A stretch of DNA of 64,000 bases from the NCBI RefSeq assembly GCF_026410925.1, contig NZ_CP112972.1:1116001-1180000 (forward strand). Reading direction: 5' to 3'. This document shows, piece by piece, positions 37,384-46,121 of this stretch. Within the stretch, counting starts at the first letter, position 1; each line of letters starts with the position of its first letter. Origin of the DNA: Halovenus salina (lineage in GTDB: Archaea; Halobacteriota; Halobacteria; Halobacteriales; Haloarculaceae). Position numbers and translations under genes: made by a program. Below the pieces are notes generated by a model. It searched no databases. It was not told the origin of the DNA and saw only the letters and a program-made list of their open reading frames with translations.

Positions 37384-38043
37384 TTACTCGTTGAACAGGA
37401 CCGTGAGTCGGTCACCGACAACCGGTCGGAGTCCGACGAGGCCAACGAGCAAGACGGAGTTGAGCGGCTCTGACTCGTAGACGTGATTCAGCATGAAGTA
37501 GGTAATGATGCCGAGTGCGAGGCTGAGAATCCACGCGCTCGCAGCGACCCGGCCAACGGTCGATTTGAGTGACTCAGCCAGTTCTGCCCGCGTTCGCGTC
37601 AGCCCCAGGACGACGGCGTACACGACAACGGGCACGGAGACGATAGAGAGCAGAATGTGTATCGCCAGCATTGCCCGATACACGGTCGTCACCAGGTCCG
37701 GCGCGACGATTGCCTTCGTCTCGCCGCCACCGACACGGAAGACGTAGACGACGAGAAAGAGCAGAATCAGCGAGAACGCTATTAGCATCGAGGTCGCGTG
37801 TTTGCTAATCTCCCGCTGTGAAATGAAATAAACGCCGGCAAGCAAGGCGGCCAGCGCACCAGTGTTGATGACCGCGATGAGGTGAGTCAACAGGTCGACG
37901 GTCCCTTTCGAGAGGTCCGGGTAGAAGTCGACGATACCCAGGAAGGTCCCGATGACGAGCCCGTATCCCAGCACCGTCACCGCGACAGTTACCGCCACCG
38001 GACGGTCGCGCGCACTCGATTTGAGCGTATGAGCGACGGACAT
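37384..38043 (-). CDS. DUF420 family membrane protein
   Basis: 219 residues from the ATG at 38043; a longer open start is not preferred. Five to six hydrophobic helices are seen, with conserved His residues in LLTHLIAVINTGALAALLAG, QREISKHATSML, AMLAIHILLSIVSVPVVVY and MLNHVYESE. DUF420 proteins are linked in bacteria to cytochrome oxidase assembly (CtaM-like), and the aligned His residues suggest a haem or metal site. It converges on the glycosyltransferase gene. Confidence 0.85.
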   Translation of the reverse strand: MSVAHTLKSSARDRPVAVTVAVTVLGYGLVIGTFLGIVDFYPDLSKGTVDLLTHLIAVINTGALAALLAGVYFISQREISKHATSMLIAFSLILLFLVVYVFRVGGGETKAIVAPDLVTTVYRAMLAIHILLSIVSVPVVVYAVVLGLTRTRAELAESLKSTVGRVAASAWILSLALGIITYFMLNHVYESEPLNSVLLVGLVGLRPVVGDRLTVLFNE

Positions 38044-38133
38044 AGCGGAGGTTAGGACTGCCGTTAAAACTCTCTTTGGATTCTTCCTCCCGCCCCACAA
38101 ACGGTTTACCGTCCCCAGCAAAATGTATCGTCG

Positions 38134-39351
38134 ATGAACAGAAAGCGAGTCAAGCGCGTTGGAGTGGTCGGTCTCGTCGTCGTACTGGGTGTTGTTGCGC
38201 TTGTCGGCATCCTCTTTGTCGCCGGCATCATCGGCGTGCCCGACGGAGGACTGGAGGACAACGACTGGGGTGAGGTCGACGACGAGCGAATCGGCGTCGT
38301 CACGACGGTCTGGCTGGAGAATCCAAACCCAATCGGCGGCGGTGACGCCGATGTCGAGTACGCTGTCGCGTTACAGGGCGTCGATCTCGCCGAGGGCGAG
38401 GGAGACGGGCTGAGTCTCCCCTCGGGAGAGAGCACCCACCAGTTCCGGACAGACCTCTTCTACGACCGCCTTCCCGCGTGGTGGCACGCACACCTGACGA
38501 ACGACGAGGTGAGTGCGGTTCGCGTGAACGCGACGGCGAACGTCTCGGCCGGTCCGGTTTCGGGGTCGCCGTCGGGCAGCTACGAGGACAGTGTCGACAC
38601 CGACATCGAAGGGGCGCTCGACCGCGGATTCTCGACGTTCGAAGGGAGCTACAGCGCGACTGGTACCGACCTGCGTGGGCCAGACGGGACGGCGCTCGAA
38701 CCGACCGTCGACGTGGAGTCGGTCACCACCGAGTGGGGCGAGGTGACGGAGAACCAGACGGAGATTCTCGTGAACGCCTCGATTCACAACCCGAACGCAT
38801 ACCCCATTCCAACGCCCGCCTTTACCGGCTACCTCGCGATGAACGAGATACGGGTCGCCGACTGGAACGCGAGCGAGGTCGAGGTGCTCGACGTGACCGA
38901 GGAGGGGACGATTCAGCCGGACACGACCGAGCAGCGGACCTTCCGAATCGAGATGGACAACGGGAATGTCCCCGAGTGGTTTGCCACCCACGTCGACCGC
39001 GGCGAACGTAGCGACGTCGAGGTCGCCGGCCAGCTCGCCTTCGAACTCAGCGGGAACCGCCTCACGATTCCACAGCAGGAAGACGGTCTGTCCTGTTCGT
39101 TCGACCTGACGACCGCTATCTTCGTCGACAACCAGACGACTGATATGCAGTTCGAGGAGTGTGGAACCACACCGCTGTCGATTGCACAGGGCGAGCTTGA
39201 GGCCGCCGGAGCCACGCTCGATCTGACAGAGACTGACTGGTGGCGCGATTTCGGCTCCAATGACGACGGAGACGACGACGACGACGGGCTTTTCTCTGTG
39301 AGAGAACGGCAGCCAGATTTTAGTCTATCCGCTCACCACTGCGGCCTATGA
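38134..39351 (+). CDS. membrane-anchored LEA14-like (WHy-domain) repeat protein
   Basis: 405 residues. A single N-terminal helix (VKRVGVVGLVVVLGVVALVGILFVAG) is followed by two LEA type-2 / WHy-like domains. Each opens with a strand ending in VWLENPNPI or ASIHNPNAYPIPTP, the Asn-Pro-Asn signature of this beta-sandwich. The rest is acidic and Asn-rich with possible N-glycosylation sites (NAT, NVS, NQT). It is probably extracellular and membrane-tethered; in archaea LEA14-like domains are of unknown function, in plants they protect against desiccation. The stop overlaps the next gene's start by 4 nt. Confidence 0.8.
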   Translation: MNRKRVKRVGVVGLVVVLGVVALVGILFVAGIIGVPDGGLEDNDWGEVDDERIGVVTTVWLENPNPIGGGDADVEYAVALQGVDLAEGEGDGLSLPSGESTHQFRTDLFYDRLPAWWHAHLTNDEVSAVRVNATANVSAGPVSGSPSGSYEDSVDTDIEGALDRGFSTFEGSYSATGTDLRGPDGTALEPTVDVESVTTEWGEVTENQTEILVNASIHNPNAYPIPTPAFTGYLAMNEIRVADWNASEVEVLDVTEEGTIQPDTTEQRTFRIEMDNGNVPEWFATHVDRGERSDVEVAGQLAFELSGNRLTIPQQEDGLSCSFDLTTAIFVDNQTTDMQFEECGTTPLSIAQGELEAAGATLDLTETDWWRDFGSNDDGDDDDDGLFSVRERQPDFSLSAHHCGL

Positions 39352-39569
39352 GCCCTGAAGAACACCCGTTTGCAAACTCGAACGTCCGGATACTGCTCGG
39401 ACTGATGAGTTCGCTCACAATCGTGGTCGTCGCGGTCCTGTTCGTCGACGACGCGCTACTCACTGCTCTCATGGTCGGAATTGCGGCCGTCGACGCGGTC
39501 GTAACCCCGTACGTGTTGGGGCTGGCAATCGAAAACGCCGAAAGCGAGGAGCCGAGACACCAGGTATAG
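39348..39569 (+). CDS. small two-helix membrane protein
   Basis: 73 residues. Two hydrophobic helices (ILLGLMSSLTIVVVAVLFV and LMVGIAAVDAVVTPYVLGLAI) are joined by the acidic loop DDALL. Its start overlaps the LEA14-like gene's stop (ATGA) and its stop TAG directly precedes the ATG of the PUA gene, so the three genes form one operon. The function is unknown. Confidence 0.72.
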   Translation: MSPEEHPFANSNVRILLGLMSSLTIVVVAVLFVDDALLTALMVGIAAVDAVVTPYVLGLAIENAESEEPRHQV

Positions 39570-40034
39570 ATGACAGCAGCTATCGATGACCTCAGGACGG
39601 TCGCCCGGTATCAGTTCGGTCCCGACGCCGGCGACGCCCTGTTTCCACAGGCGGAATCACTCGACGTGACACGAACGAGTTCGGGCCGTCCGCGCCAGAT
39701 TCACACCGACGACGGCCGTATCGCAACGTACGAACGCGACGGGCGATTCAGGCTGGGAATCGCGGGGGGAGAACGCCTCGACAGCAGCCTGCCGGCAGAC
39801 GCCTACCGGGTCGTCGTCGACGACGAGAGCGAACCGTTCGTCCGAGAGGGTCGCAACGTCTTCGCCAAGTTCGTCGTGCGCGCAGACGAGACAATCCGAC
39901 CGCGTGATGAAGTGCTTGTCGTCCACGAGGACGGGAGACTCCTCGGCGTTGGTCGGGCAGAGCTTTCTGGTGAGGGGATGCTCGCCTTCGAGACCGGGAT
40001 GGCTGTCAAGACCAGAGAAGGTATCGACTCCTGA
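39570..40034 (+). CDS. PUA-domain RNA-binding protein
   Basis: 154 residues. An N-terminal helical/strand part (about 1-75) is followed by a PUA fold (about 72-150): YRVVVDDESEPFVREGRNVFAKFVVRADETIRPRDEVLVVHEDGRLLGVGRAEL. PUA domains bind structured RNA and occur in tRNA- and rRNA-modifying enzymes such as archaeosine transglycosylase. No catalytic domain is present, so it likely serves as an RNA-binding accessory (DUF1947/TGT C-terminal-like). It starts directly at the previous stop codon. Confidence 0.82.
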   Translation: MTAAIDDLRTVARYQFGPDAGDALFPQAESLDVTRTSSGRPRQIHTDDGRIATYERDGRFRLGIAGGERLDSSLPADAYRVVVDDESEPFVREGRNVFAKFVVRADETIRPRDEVLVVHEDGRLLGVGRAELSGEGMLAFETGMAVKTREGIDS

Positions 40035-40096
40035 CCCGGCCCGTGCCACCCGGAGACCCGAGTCTTTAGGAGGGGCGGGCCGCATAGACGAGACAC

Positions 40097-40750
40097 ATGA
40101 GTGAGATGAAGGTCGATGTCCGGAAGTTGGGGGTCTTCAACAAAATCTCCAAGGAGGGGTCTCGGCAGGTCGCCGACAGCCTCAACCAGATGGCCGGACT
40201 GGACGCAGAAATCGAGGTCGCCAAGATCAACTTTCTCCACATGGAGGACGTGAAGACACATCTCGGCGACGACAAACAGGTCGGCATCTTCGTCGAGTTG
40301 ACGGACTCACCGAATGGGTACGTCCTGTTTGTCCTCGACCCGGAGGACAGCAAACAACTCGCACAGTCGATGATTCCCGGCGAAGGAGGGGGCGATGACT
40401 CCAGTGGCTTCAGCGACATGGAGCGGTCAGCTATCCAAGAGATCGGCAACATCATGACCTCTGGATATATCGACGGCTGGGCCAACGTTCTCGACACGAC
40501 AATCGGCATGGGGACGCCGACGTTCACCTACGGCCCCACAAGCAAGATTATCGAGAAGATGGGAGGATGGCCCGACGAGGACCTCGTGTTCGTCCTCGAT
40601 TCGGAGATTCTCGCGCCAACCACCGACGTCGACCTCACTGTCTACACCTTCCCACAGATTCACGACCTCGTCGACCTGGTTAAACGGCTCGATGTCGATA
40701 CCGATATCAAGGCAGATATCTTCGCCGACGAGAGCCTCACGAACAACTGA
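40097..40750 (+). CDS. cheC: CheC-type CheY-P phosphatase / chemotaxis protein
   Basis: 217 residues. The CheC phosphatase motif is clear in one site: SAIQEIGNIMTSGYIDGWANVL (near 110-131) with the Glu and Asn that dephosphorylate CheY-P. The first, mirrored site (KEGSRQVADSLNQMAG near 19-34) is degenerate. CheC adjusts the signal to the archaellum motor. Haloarchaea carry several CheC paralogues, usually in che clusters; this copy stands alone, so it is likely one of the extra members. Divergent from nothing; pgk converges from the other strand. Confidence 0.88.
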   Translation: MSEMKVDVRKLGVFNKISKEGSRQVADSLNQMAGLDAEIEVAKINFLHMEDVKTHLGDDKQVGIFVELTDSPNGYVLFVLDPEDSKQLAQSMIPGEGGGDDSSGFSDMERSAIQEIGNIMTSGYIDGWANVLDTTIGMGTPTFTYGPTSKIIEKMGGWPDEDLVFVLDSEILAPTTDVDLTVYTFPQIHDLVDLVKRLDVDTDIKADIFADESLTNN

Positions 40751-40860
40751 GACGGTTGTTCGTGACTCTTTTCAGAGTCAGGTCATCAGACGATACTTCC
40801 ACACGCTGAAAGCCAATATTGGCCGACTATAGCAGTACGTAATCGCGAACAACCGTCCGA

Positions 40861-42078
40861 TTACCACTCGCCGTCGTCTTTGAGTACCTCGACACCAGGA
40901 AGTGGTTTTCCGGTGAGGGCGTTGATGTACGCGCCGCCAGCAATCGAGACGTGTGAAAAGTCCGCTTCGTCCATCCCGTACATCTCGATGGCCCGGGAGG
41001 TGTCGCCGCCGCCGACAACCGAGAAGCAGTCGCCCTGTGCGATTGCATCCAAGACTCGGACCGTCCCGTCGCTGAACCGTTCGTCCTCAAACATGCCGAG
41101 CGCACCTTTGACGAAGACCGCCTCGGAGTTGGCGGCGATGTCAGCGTACTGCTCTGCGGTGTCCGAGCCGACATCGAGGTAGTCGTGGTCCTTGTTTTTG
41201 ACCTCGGCGACGGTCACCTCGGCGCGCTCGTCGGCTCCGTCGGCGTAGGCGAGGTCTGTCGGATAGACGAGGTCGCTGGGGTGGTTCTCGATGAGGTCTG
41301 CGATCTGCTCGCGGTTGGCCAGCCACTGACTCTCGTAGAGGTCGTTCTCGTCGATGTCTCGTCCCACGTCGTAGCCGACCGCCCGCAAGAAGAGTTCGCC
41401 GACGACGCCACCAAGCAGGAAGTTGTCGACCTTGTCTCGAAGTGTCGTCATGACCTCGATGACGTCGGTCGCTTTCGTGCCGCCGGCGACCATCGTCACC
41501 TCGCCGTCAAACTCCCTGGTTGCAATCGCCGAGTTGGCCTCGTACTCGTCGGCCATGACCCGACCAGCGTAGGCGTCCATTTCGAGCGGGAAGCCGACGA
41601 CAGAGGCGTGCTTGCGGTGGGCTGCCGAGTAGGCGTCACCCACGTAGGCGTCGAACTCAGGGGCGAGTGTCCGGACGAGAGCGCTCTGGGCGTGTTCTTC
41701 GGGATCCCGTTCCGGGAGTTCGTCGTCGGTCATCCGGACGTTTTCGAGCAGAACGACCTCGCCGTCGTCGAGATACTCGATTGCATCGAGTGCCGTCTGC
41801 CCGTACGTGTCCGGAACGTACTCGACGGGGTGGTCGATGTGCTCCGCGAGGATATCGGCGTGCTGTTCGAGCGTGACGAAGGTGTCACGTCCCGGCCGTC
41901 CCTGGTGAGCGAGCAGGGCGACGCGGTGGCCGGCGTCGACGAGTTCCCTGACGGTTCGTGCGTGCCGGGCGAACCGGCGGTTGTCCTCAACGACGCCGAC
42001 CGAGACCGGCGAGTTCAGGTCGAGGCGGGAGAGCACTCGCTTGCCGTCGCCGAGGTCGTCCAGTGTCCGGTAGCTCAT
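40861..42078 (-). CDS. pgk: phosphoglycerate kinase
   Basis: 405 residues, complete. The N-terminal domain shows LSRLDLNSPV and LLAHQGRPGR with the substrate-binding Arg/His residues, plus LLENVRM near 130. The C-terminal nucleotide-binding domain has VAGGTKATDVIEVM near 195 and the ATP-site loop VVGGGDTSRAIEMYG near 363. It interconverts 1,3-bisphosphoglycerate + ADP and 3-phosphoglycerate + ATP in glycolysis and gluconeogenesis. The usual GGAKV and SIGGGDT boxes are slightly altered (GGTKA, VGGGDT), as in other haloarchaea. Confidence 0.93.
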   Translation of the reverse strand: MSYRTLDDLGDGKRVLSRLDLNSPVSVGVVEDNRRFARHARTVRELVDAGHRVALLAHQGRPGRDTFVTLEQHADILAEHIDHPVEYVPDTYGQTALDAIEYLDDGEVVLLENVRMTDDELPERDPEEHAQSALVRTLAPEFDAYVGDAYSAAHRKHASVVGFPLEMDAYAGRVMADEYEANSAIATREFDGEVTMVAGGTKATDVIEVMTTLRDKVDNFLLGGVVGELFLRAVGYDVGRDIDENDLYESQWLANREQIADLIENHPSDLVYPTDLAYADGADERAEVTVAEVKNKDHDYLDVGSDTAEQYADIAANSEAVFVKGALGMFEDERFSDGTVRVLDAIAQGDCFSVVGGGDTSRAIEMYGMDEADFSHVSIAGGAYINALTGKPLPGVEVLKDDGEW

Positions 42079-42177
42079 TGTGTGCTCTTCGACAGAGGAG
42101 CTACTAATAGACCCCGAAGTCCTGGTCGGTGAGACCGCTCCGAAGTGATTAAGACGCGTTCAGCCGAACGACCTGGT

Positions 42178-42432
42178 ATGCAGAAACTCATCATTCGAGG
42201 GGACCCCGGCATCCGGAAGGGTGCACTCATCGAGTACGACGGCGAGGAGTTCGTCTGCTTCGGTATCAACCGTCAGGGCGACTTCCACGGGCCGGCAGAC
42301 CCCCAGCTGTGGTGTACTGTCGGCTCTGAGGACGAGCGCGAGGATTACGAGCGCCGAAACTACATCCCGATGCATCTCGACGTTGAGGCCGTCGACGCCG
42401 ACGAAATCGACGTCCACCAGGCCCGCGCTTGA
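42178..42432 (+). CDS. HAH_0734-like small haloarchaeal protein
   Basis: 84 residues from the ATG at 42178. The sequence MQKLIIRGDPGIRKGALIEYDGEEFVCFGINRQGDFHGP matches a haloarchaea-wide small family of unknown function that I recall as HAH_0734. A beta-rich N-terminus and acidic C-terminus (VEAVDADEIDVHQARA) are visible. It is divergent from pgk with about 100 nt between and convergent with the DUF2298 gene. No catalytic motif is seen. Confidence 0.75.
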   Translation: MQKLIIRGDPGIRKGALIEYDGEEFVCFGINRQGDFHGPADPQLWCTVGSEDEREDYERRNYIPMHLDVEAVDADEIDVHQARA

Positions 42433-42440
42433 CCAAGAAC

Positions 42441-44732
42441 TCAGTTTCCGAGGGCTGCCTGGTCGACTTTGTATATTCTCACATCTTCCCAGGACTGAGC
42501 GACGGTTACGGCGTCGAGTTCGCCGACAGTTACCTCGAAGTACGGCGAATTACGCTCTGCTGGGCCGACGTAGACGTATTCGACGCCGTACTCGGCGAGT
42601 AGGCGTCGCTGTGTCTCGGCCTCGCCGCCGTACATCGTGTGGACATCCCCGACACGTTCGTTGTAGACCGCATCGCCGCGGTACTGTGCCTCGTGTGACC
42701 AGCCGGCGACCGTCGGAAGACCTGTCAGGCTCGCGGGCGCGGCCGAACCGTCTCCCTCAGCGGGATTCCACCGATAGCCCGCCGGAGCAGTCGTGAGAAT
42801 CGTCGGCTGTCCCTGCTTCGTGTCCAGCCAGCGAATCGCCGGAGCCTCTGCCGGGAAATGGACCTCCAGATACGCCGTCCCGTCAAGTGTCGTGCCGACC
42901 TCGTCTGTCGTCCGTGTTCCCGTATCGACGTGATTCTGAAGTGCAAAGCCTGCGTATGGGACTGTCAGGACGACAAGCACGGCCGCGAGGACCGTTCCGA
43001 CACGCTGGAGACGGTCGGTGTCTATGCCGTCGGTGTGGGGCCACCCCGAGGCGAGGCGGGGGAGCGCGACTGCCGCGCCAATCGCCCAGAACAGCCAGAC
43101 GTGGACGTACGGTTTGAAAATGACGTTGAACCGCTCGCCTTCGATTGTGATCAGTTCGACGAGCAGAACCAGCCCAGCACCGGCGACGACCAGCACCGTC
43201 TCGAAGCCGACAGCCTCCCGGTCCAGCAGCCACCAGCCGCCGAGAATCAACGGGAGCGCGACCCCGACCGCCGCGACGCCGAGTACGGTCGCGACTCCAA
43301 CCACGAGAAAACAAGCCCCAAGCACCAGACCTAGGCGGGCACGGGCGTCCTGCTCTCTGAGCGCACGGGCGAGGTAGAAGCCGATAGCGACCAGGAAGCC
43401 CCCGAGAACGACGACGAGCGGACCGAGCGGCGTCCACTGGTCCCAGTAGCCGACAGACTGGTCGGGCGTTCCGAGAACGACAGCGGCCCAGAACGGGAGT
43501 GTCCAGACAACCGCACCCAGAGCAACCACGGCGACAGAAAGCGCCGCGAAGATGAGCCGTGACACCTCGTCGTGGACGCGGCCCCGGTCAGCGAGCGGGA
43601 GCAACCGCGACCTGACCGCACTGGGGAGCAGTTCGAGTGGATTCTCGGGGACGAAAAACACCGTGAGTGCCGTCAGACCAAGCGCAGTCGGCAGCGACCA
43701 CAGATTGACGAAGCCAAGAAAGCCGACAAGCGGCGGGAGAAAGCCAAACAGCAGGAGTCGGCGGTGTCGGGCCGGCGAGCGCCAGAACGCGAGCAACAGT
43801 CCAGCGACGAGCAGCATGAAGGGCTGGCTCAGCATGTGAGCGTGTAAATCGCCGTTGAGCCACGCGAACAGCGGGAACTCCGTGGCCGCGGTGAAGCCGC
43901 TGTCGGGGTTTCCTGGCTCGACAGGGATGACGCGGCTCGCGTCCCAGTACGAGAAGTCGGCTGGCGACCAGGCCGCGACACCGGCGTCCATGCCGGCCCA
44001 GGAGGCAAGCGGCTCCGCGGCTCCATCGGGAAGCAGCCACGCCGCCAGCCGGAGGGCGGTTTCGAGGTTGCTTGCGACGCCGACGAAAAACGCACCGAAC
44101 GCGCCGGCAGCCCACCGAGACACGTCGTACGGCCGGACGATGGAGGCAGCCAGGGCGTACGCTGTCACGAGCAACGTCGCGTAGACGCCAGCGAGTCCGA
44201 GGTTGTAGGCGTAAGCGGTGCTCGTTCCGGTGAGCGTCGACAGCAGTGAAACGAGCAGGTGGCCGCCGTAGTAGTATTTGACAGACTCGCCGGCGAACCA
44301 CATCGACTCAGGCGGGAGCGACCCCGACCGTTCGAGCGTGTTCAGGAGGCCGAAATCAAGGAACTTCTCGCCGACTGCAACGGGCAGCGGTGCCACAGAG
44401 GGGTCGATTCCTCGGATGACGACGACGAGTGAGAAGGCCGCAACGAACACCAGTCCGTACTCTGTCAACCGGTCGGGGTCGAGGTCGACTTCAGTCCGGC
44501 CGGCGGCTGTCACAGAGAGGGCGAGCAAAACAGCCAGTCCCGCGAGCAGCGCAGGCCAGCCGAATGCGACCTGGCCGACGAGATGGGCGACGACACCAAC
44601 AACCGCGAGCGCGAGCGGAATGGCGAAGCCGATGTACTCCGTCTCCGGCAACAGCCACGCCGAAAGCGGGAGGGCTGCGAACCCGAGCAACAGGAAGACA
44701 GCCATCCAGAGGACGACCAACCCCAGTTCCAT
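42441..44732 (-). CDS. DUF2298 (Chlor_Arch_YYY) giant membrane protein, glycosyltransferase-like
   Basis: 763 residues from the ATG at 44732 (MELGLVVLWMAVFLLLG); a start at 44786 would add 18 charged residues. About 16 hydrophobic helices are present. The signature KYYYGGHLL, the YYY motif that names the family, lies near 170, and HAHMLSQPF follows near 325. The first loop has RGIDPSV. The C-terminal 130 residues are soluble and outward-facing (EVHFPAEAPAIRWLD). The topology resembles GT-C glycosyltransferases that use lipid-linked sugars, so a role in surface glycosylation is inferred. The real substrate is unknown. Confidence 0.82.
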   Translation of the reverse strand: MELGLVVLWMAVFLLLGFAALPLSAWLLPETEYIGFAIPLALAVVGVVAHLVGQVAFGWPALLAGLAVLLALSVTAAGRTEVDLDPDRLTEYGLVFVAAFSLVVVIRGIDPSVAPLPVAVGEKFLDFGLLNTLERSGSLPPESMWFAGESVKYYYGGHLLVSLLSTLTGTSTAYAYNLGLAGVYATLLVTAYALAASIVRPYDVSRWAAGAFGAFFVGVASNLETALRLAAWLLPDGAAEPLASWAGMDAGVAAWSPADFSYWDASRVIPVEPGNPDSGFTAATEFPLFAWLNGDLHAHMLSQPFMLLVAGLLLAFWRSPARHRRLLLFGFLPPLVGFLGFVNLWSLPTALGLTALTVFFVPENPLELLPSAVRSRLLPLADRGRVHDEVSRLIFAALSVAVVALGAVVWTLPFWAAVVLGTPDQSVGYWDQWTPLGPLVVVLGGFLVAIGFYLARALREQDARARLGLVLGACFLVVGVATVLGVAAVGVALPLILGGWWLLDREAVGFETVLVVAGAGLVLLVELITIEGERFNVIFKPYVHVWLFWAIGAAVALPRLASGWPHTDGIDTDRLQRVGTVLAAVLVVLTVPYAGFALQNHVDTGTRTTDEVGTTLDGTAYLEVHFPAEAPAIRWLDTKQGQPTILTTAPAGYRWNPAEGDGSAAPASLTGLPTVAGWSHEAQYRGDAVYNERVGDVHTMYGGEAETQRRLLAEYGVEYVYVGPAERNSPYFEVTVGELDAVTVAQSWEDVRIYKVDQAALGN

Positions 44733-44803
44733 TACCAGGTGTGGGGACACCGGAACAGTTACCTCTTTTGGGTTGTCAGCGACCAACGGCCCGGTGAAAA
44801 GGC

Positions 44804-45337
44804 CTACAGGTCGGCCTCGAAAGCGATTGCTTCACCGCTGTCCGCGCTGACTTCGGTTATCTCCGGAGAGGGTCTCGCAGTGCTCAACACAGCACTCAGT
44901 ATCCCGCTCGTGAACTCGCTTCCGTGCGGGAACGAGTCGCCGTACGGCCAGTTTGTGGTCGCGCTGACACGGAGTGAGCCGCCGTCTTCGGACCACCGGA
45001 ACTCGCCGGCCGGCAAGTCCTCCTGAGAGTCCCGGAAGGCTGCTTTGTGTGTCTCGTTGAGCGTCTGGAGAACGGCAGTCGGCTCGCTTGCCTCGGCCGG
45101 GATGCCTTCGCCGACCGACTTGCCAGCTTCCAACATCGTCGCCGACCCGGCATCCTCTGCCAGTGCGGCGACCGCACTCCTGACTGCGTCCTGACTAACC
45201 CACTCTTTGTCGCCGTACGGGTCGATGCCGTTGTCTTCGAAATGAGACGACGCCTTCCGCTGAAACACCGGCGAGACCTTGCCGAACGATTCGAGAAATG
45301 CTTCAACGTGTTCTACGTGTACCTTGGTATCCGACAT
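44804..45337 (-). CDS. acidic soluble protein of unknown function
   Basis: 177 residues from the ATG at 45337. There is no signal peptide or membrane segment. The N-terminus is helical (VEHVEAFLESFGKVSPVFQRKASSHFEDNGID), and the C-terminal half has strand-like segments (EFRWSEDGGSLRVSATTNWPYGD). I do not recognise the family. It follows the HTH-10 regulator (same strand, about 80 nt upstream), so it may be part of that regulon. It is followed by DUF2298 on the same strand after a 71-nt gap. Confidence 0.62.
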   Translation of the reverse strand: MSDTKVHVEHVEAFLESFGKVSPVFQRKASSHFEDNGIDPYGDKEWVSQDAVRSAVAALAEDAGSATMLEAGKSVGEGIPAEASEPTAVLQTLNETHKAAFRDSQEDLPAGEFRWSEDGGSLRVSATTNWPYGDSFPHGSEFTSGILSAVLSTARPSPEITEVSADSGEAIAFEADL

Positions 45338-45416
45338 ACCCGTCTGAACGGGTGGGCGACGATTGGCTCTTGGCCCGAAGTATTTCACATGTTCAAGACA
45401 CGGCAGTACCAGCCGG

Positions 45417-46061
45417 TTACGGGGCGTCGTCTGACAGTGTGTCGACCAGCCTGGCTAGACCGCGATGGAGACGGCCAGACACGGCTGCTGCAGAGAGCCC
45501 CAGTTCGTCGCTGATTTCCTGGACTGATGTCTCCTGTGGGACCGCAAAGTATCCCATCGAGTGGGCGGTCAAAAGCGCCTCCCGTTGTTTGTCGGTGAGA
45601 CTGTGCTCGGGCGTGTTCGGCGTGAACTCCCCAGCACTCATACGTTCGATGTCGAGTGCGAGCCCGTAGTCACGACAGTCGTCGACAAACTCGCCGAACT
45701 GCTGTCGGTCCGGAAACAGCATCCGGACAACCCAGTTGTCGGACTCCGTGCGCGCATGGAGAAATTCGCCGCCGCGGTCGAGTGCGGCAAGATAGCCTAG
45801 TGTCTCCAGAATCTCGCGTTCGTATTGGACGTGGTAAGTCAACCGCTCTGGCCCCTTGTGGACCTTACGCCAGGCCGATACGGTGGTGTCCCAGTCGAGC
45901 GTGTCCTCGAACCGCGCGGCGTCTTCGGTCCTGACAGCGAAATTGGTTCGCTGGACGTGGTCGCGGCCGACGTTGGTCCGAGTCGCTCGTAACTGCGCGT
46001 CGAAATCGCTGCGCAGTGTCGGACCGAGAACCGTCGCGTCGTATCGGAACTGTGTGAGCAT
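45417..46061 (-). CDS. HTH-10 (bacterio-opsin activator-type) transcriptional regulator
   Basis: 214 residues. The last 55 form the haloarchaeal HTH-10 domain: SLTDKQREALLTAHSMGYFAVPQETSVQEISDELGLSAAAVSGRLHRGLARLV, the DNA-binding end of Bat-type activators. The first 150 residues form a regulatory input domain with no clear PAS/GAF match (FRYDATVLGPTLRSDFDAQLRATRT), probably ligand- or redox-linked. It may control the acidic protein downstream or itself. Confidence 0.87.
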   Translation of the reverse strand: MLTQFRYDATVLGPTLRSDFDAQLRATRTNVGRDHVQRTNFAVRTEDAARFEDTLDWDTTVSAWRKVHKGPERLTYHVQYEREILETLGYLAALDRGGEFLHARTESDNWVVRMLFPDRQQFGEFVDDCRDYGLALDIERMSAGEFTPNTPEHSLTDKQREALLTAHSMGYFAVPQETSVQEISDELGLSAAAVSGRLHRGLARLVDTLSDDAP

Positions 46062-46121
46062 GTCCGTCTTTTCGGGTGCGATTAAAAAACCATTTCCCCA
46101 ACAGCGACGACAACCAGCGCC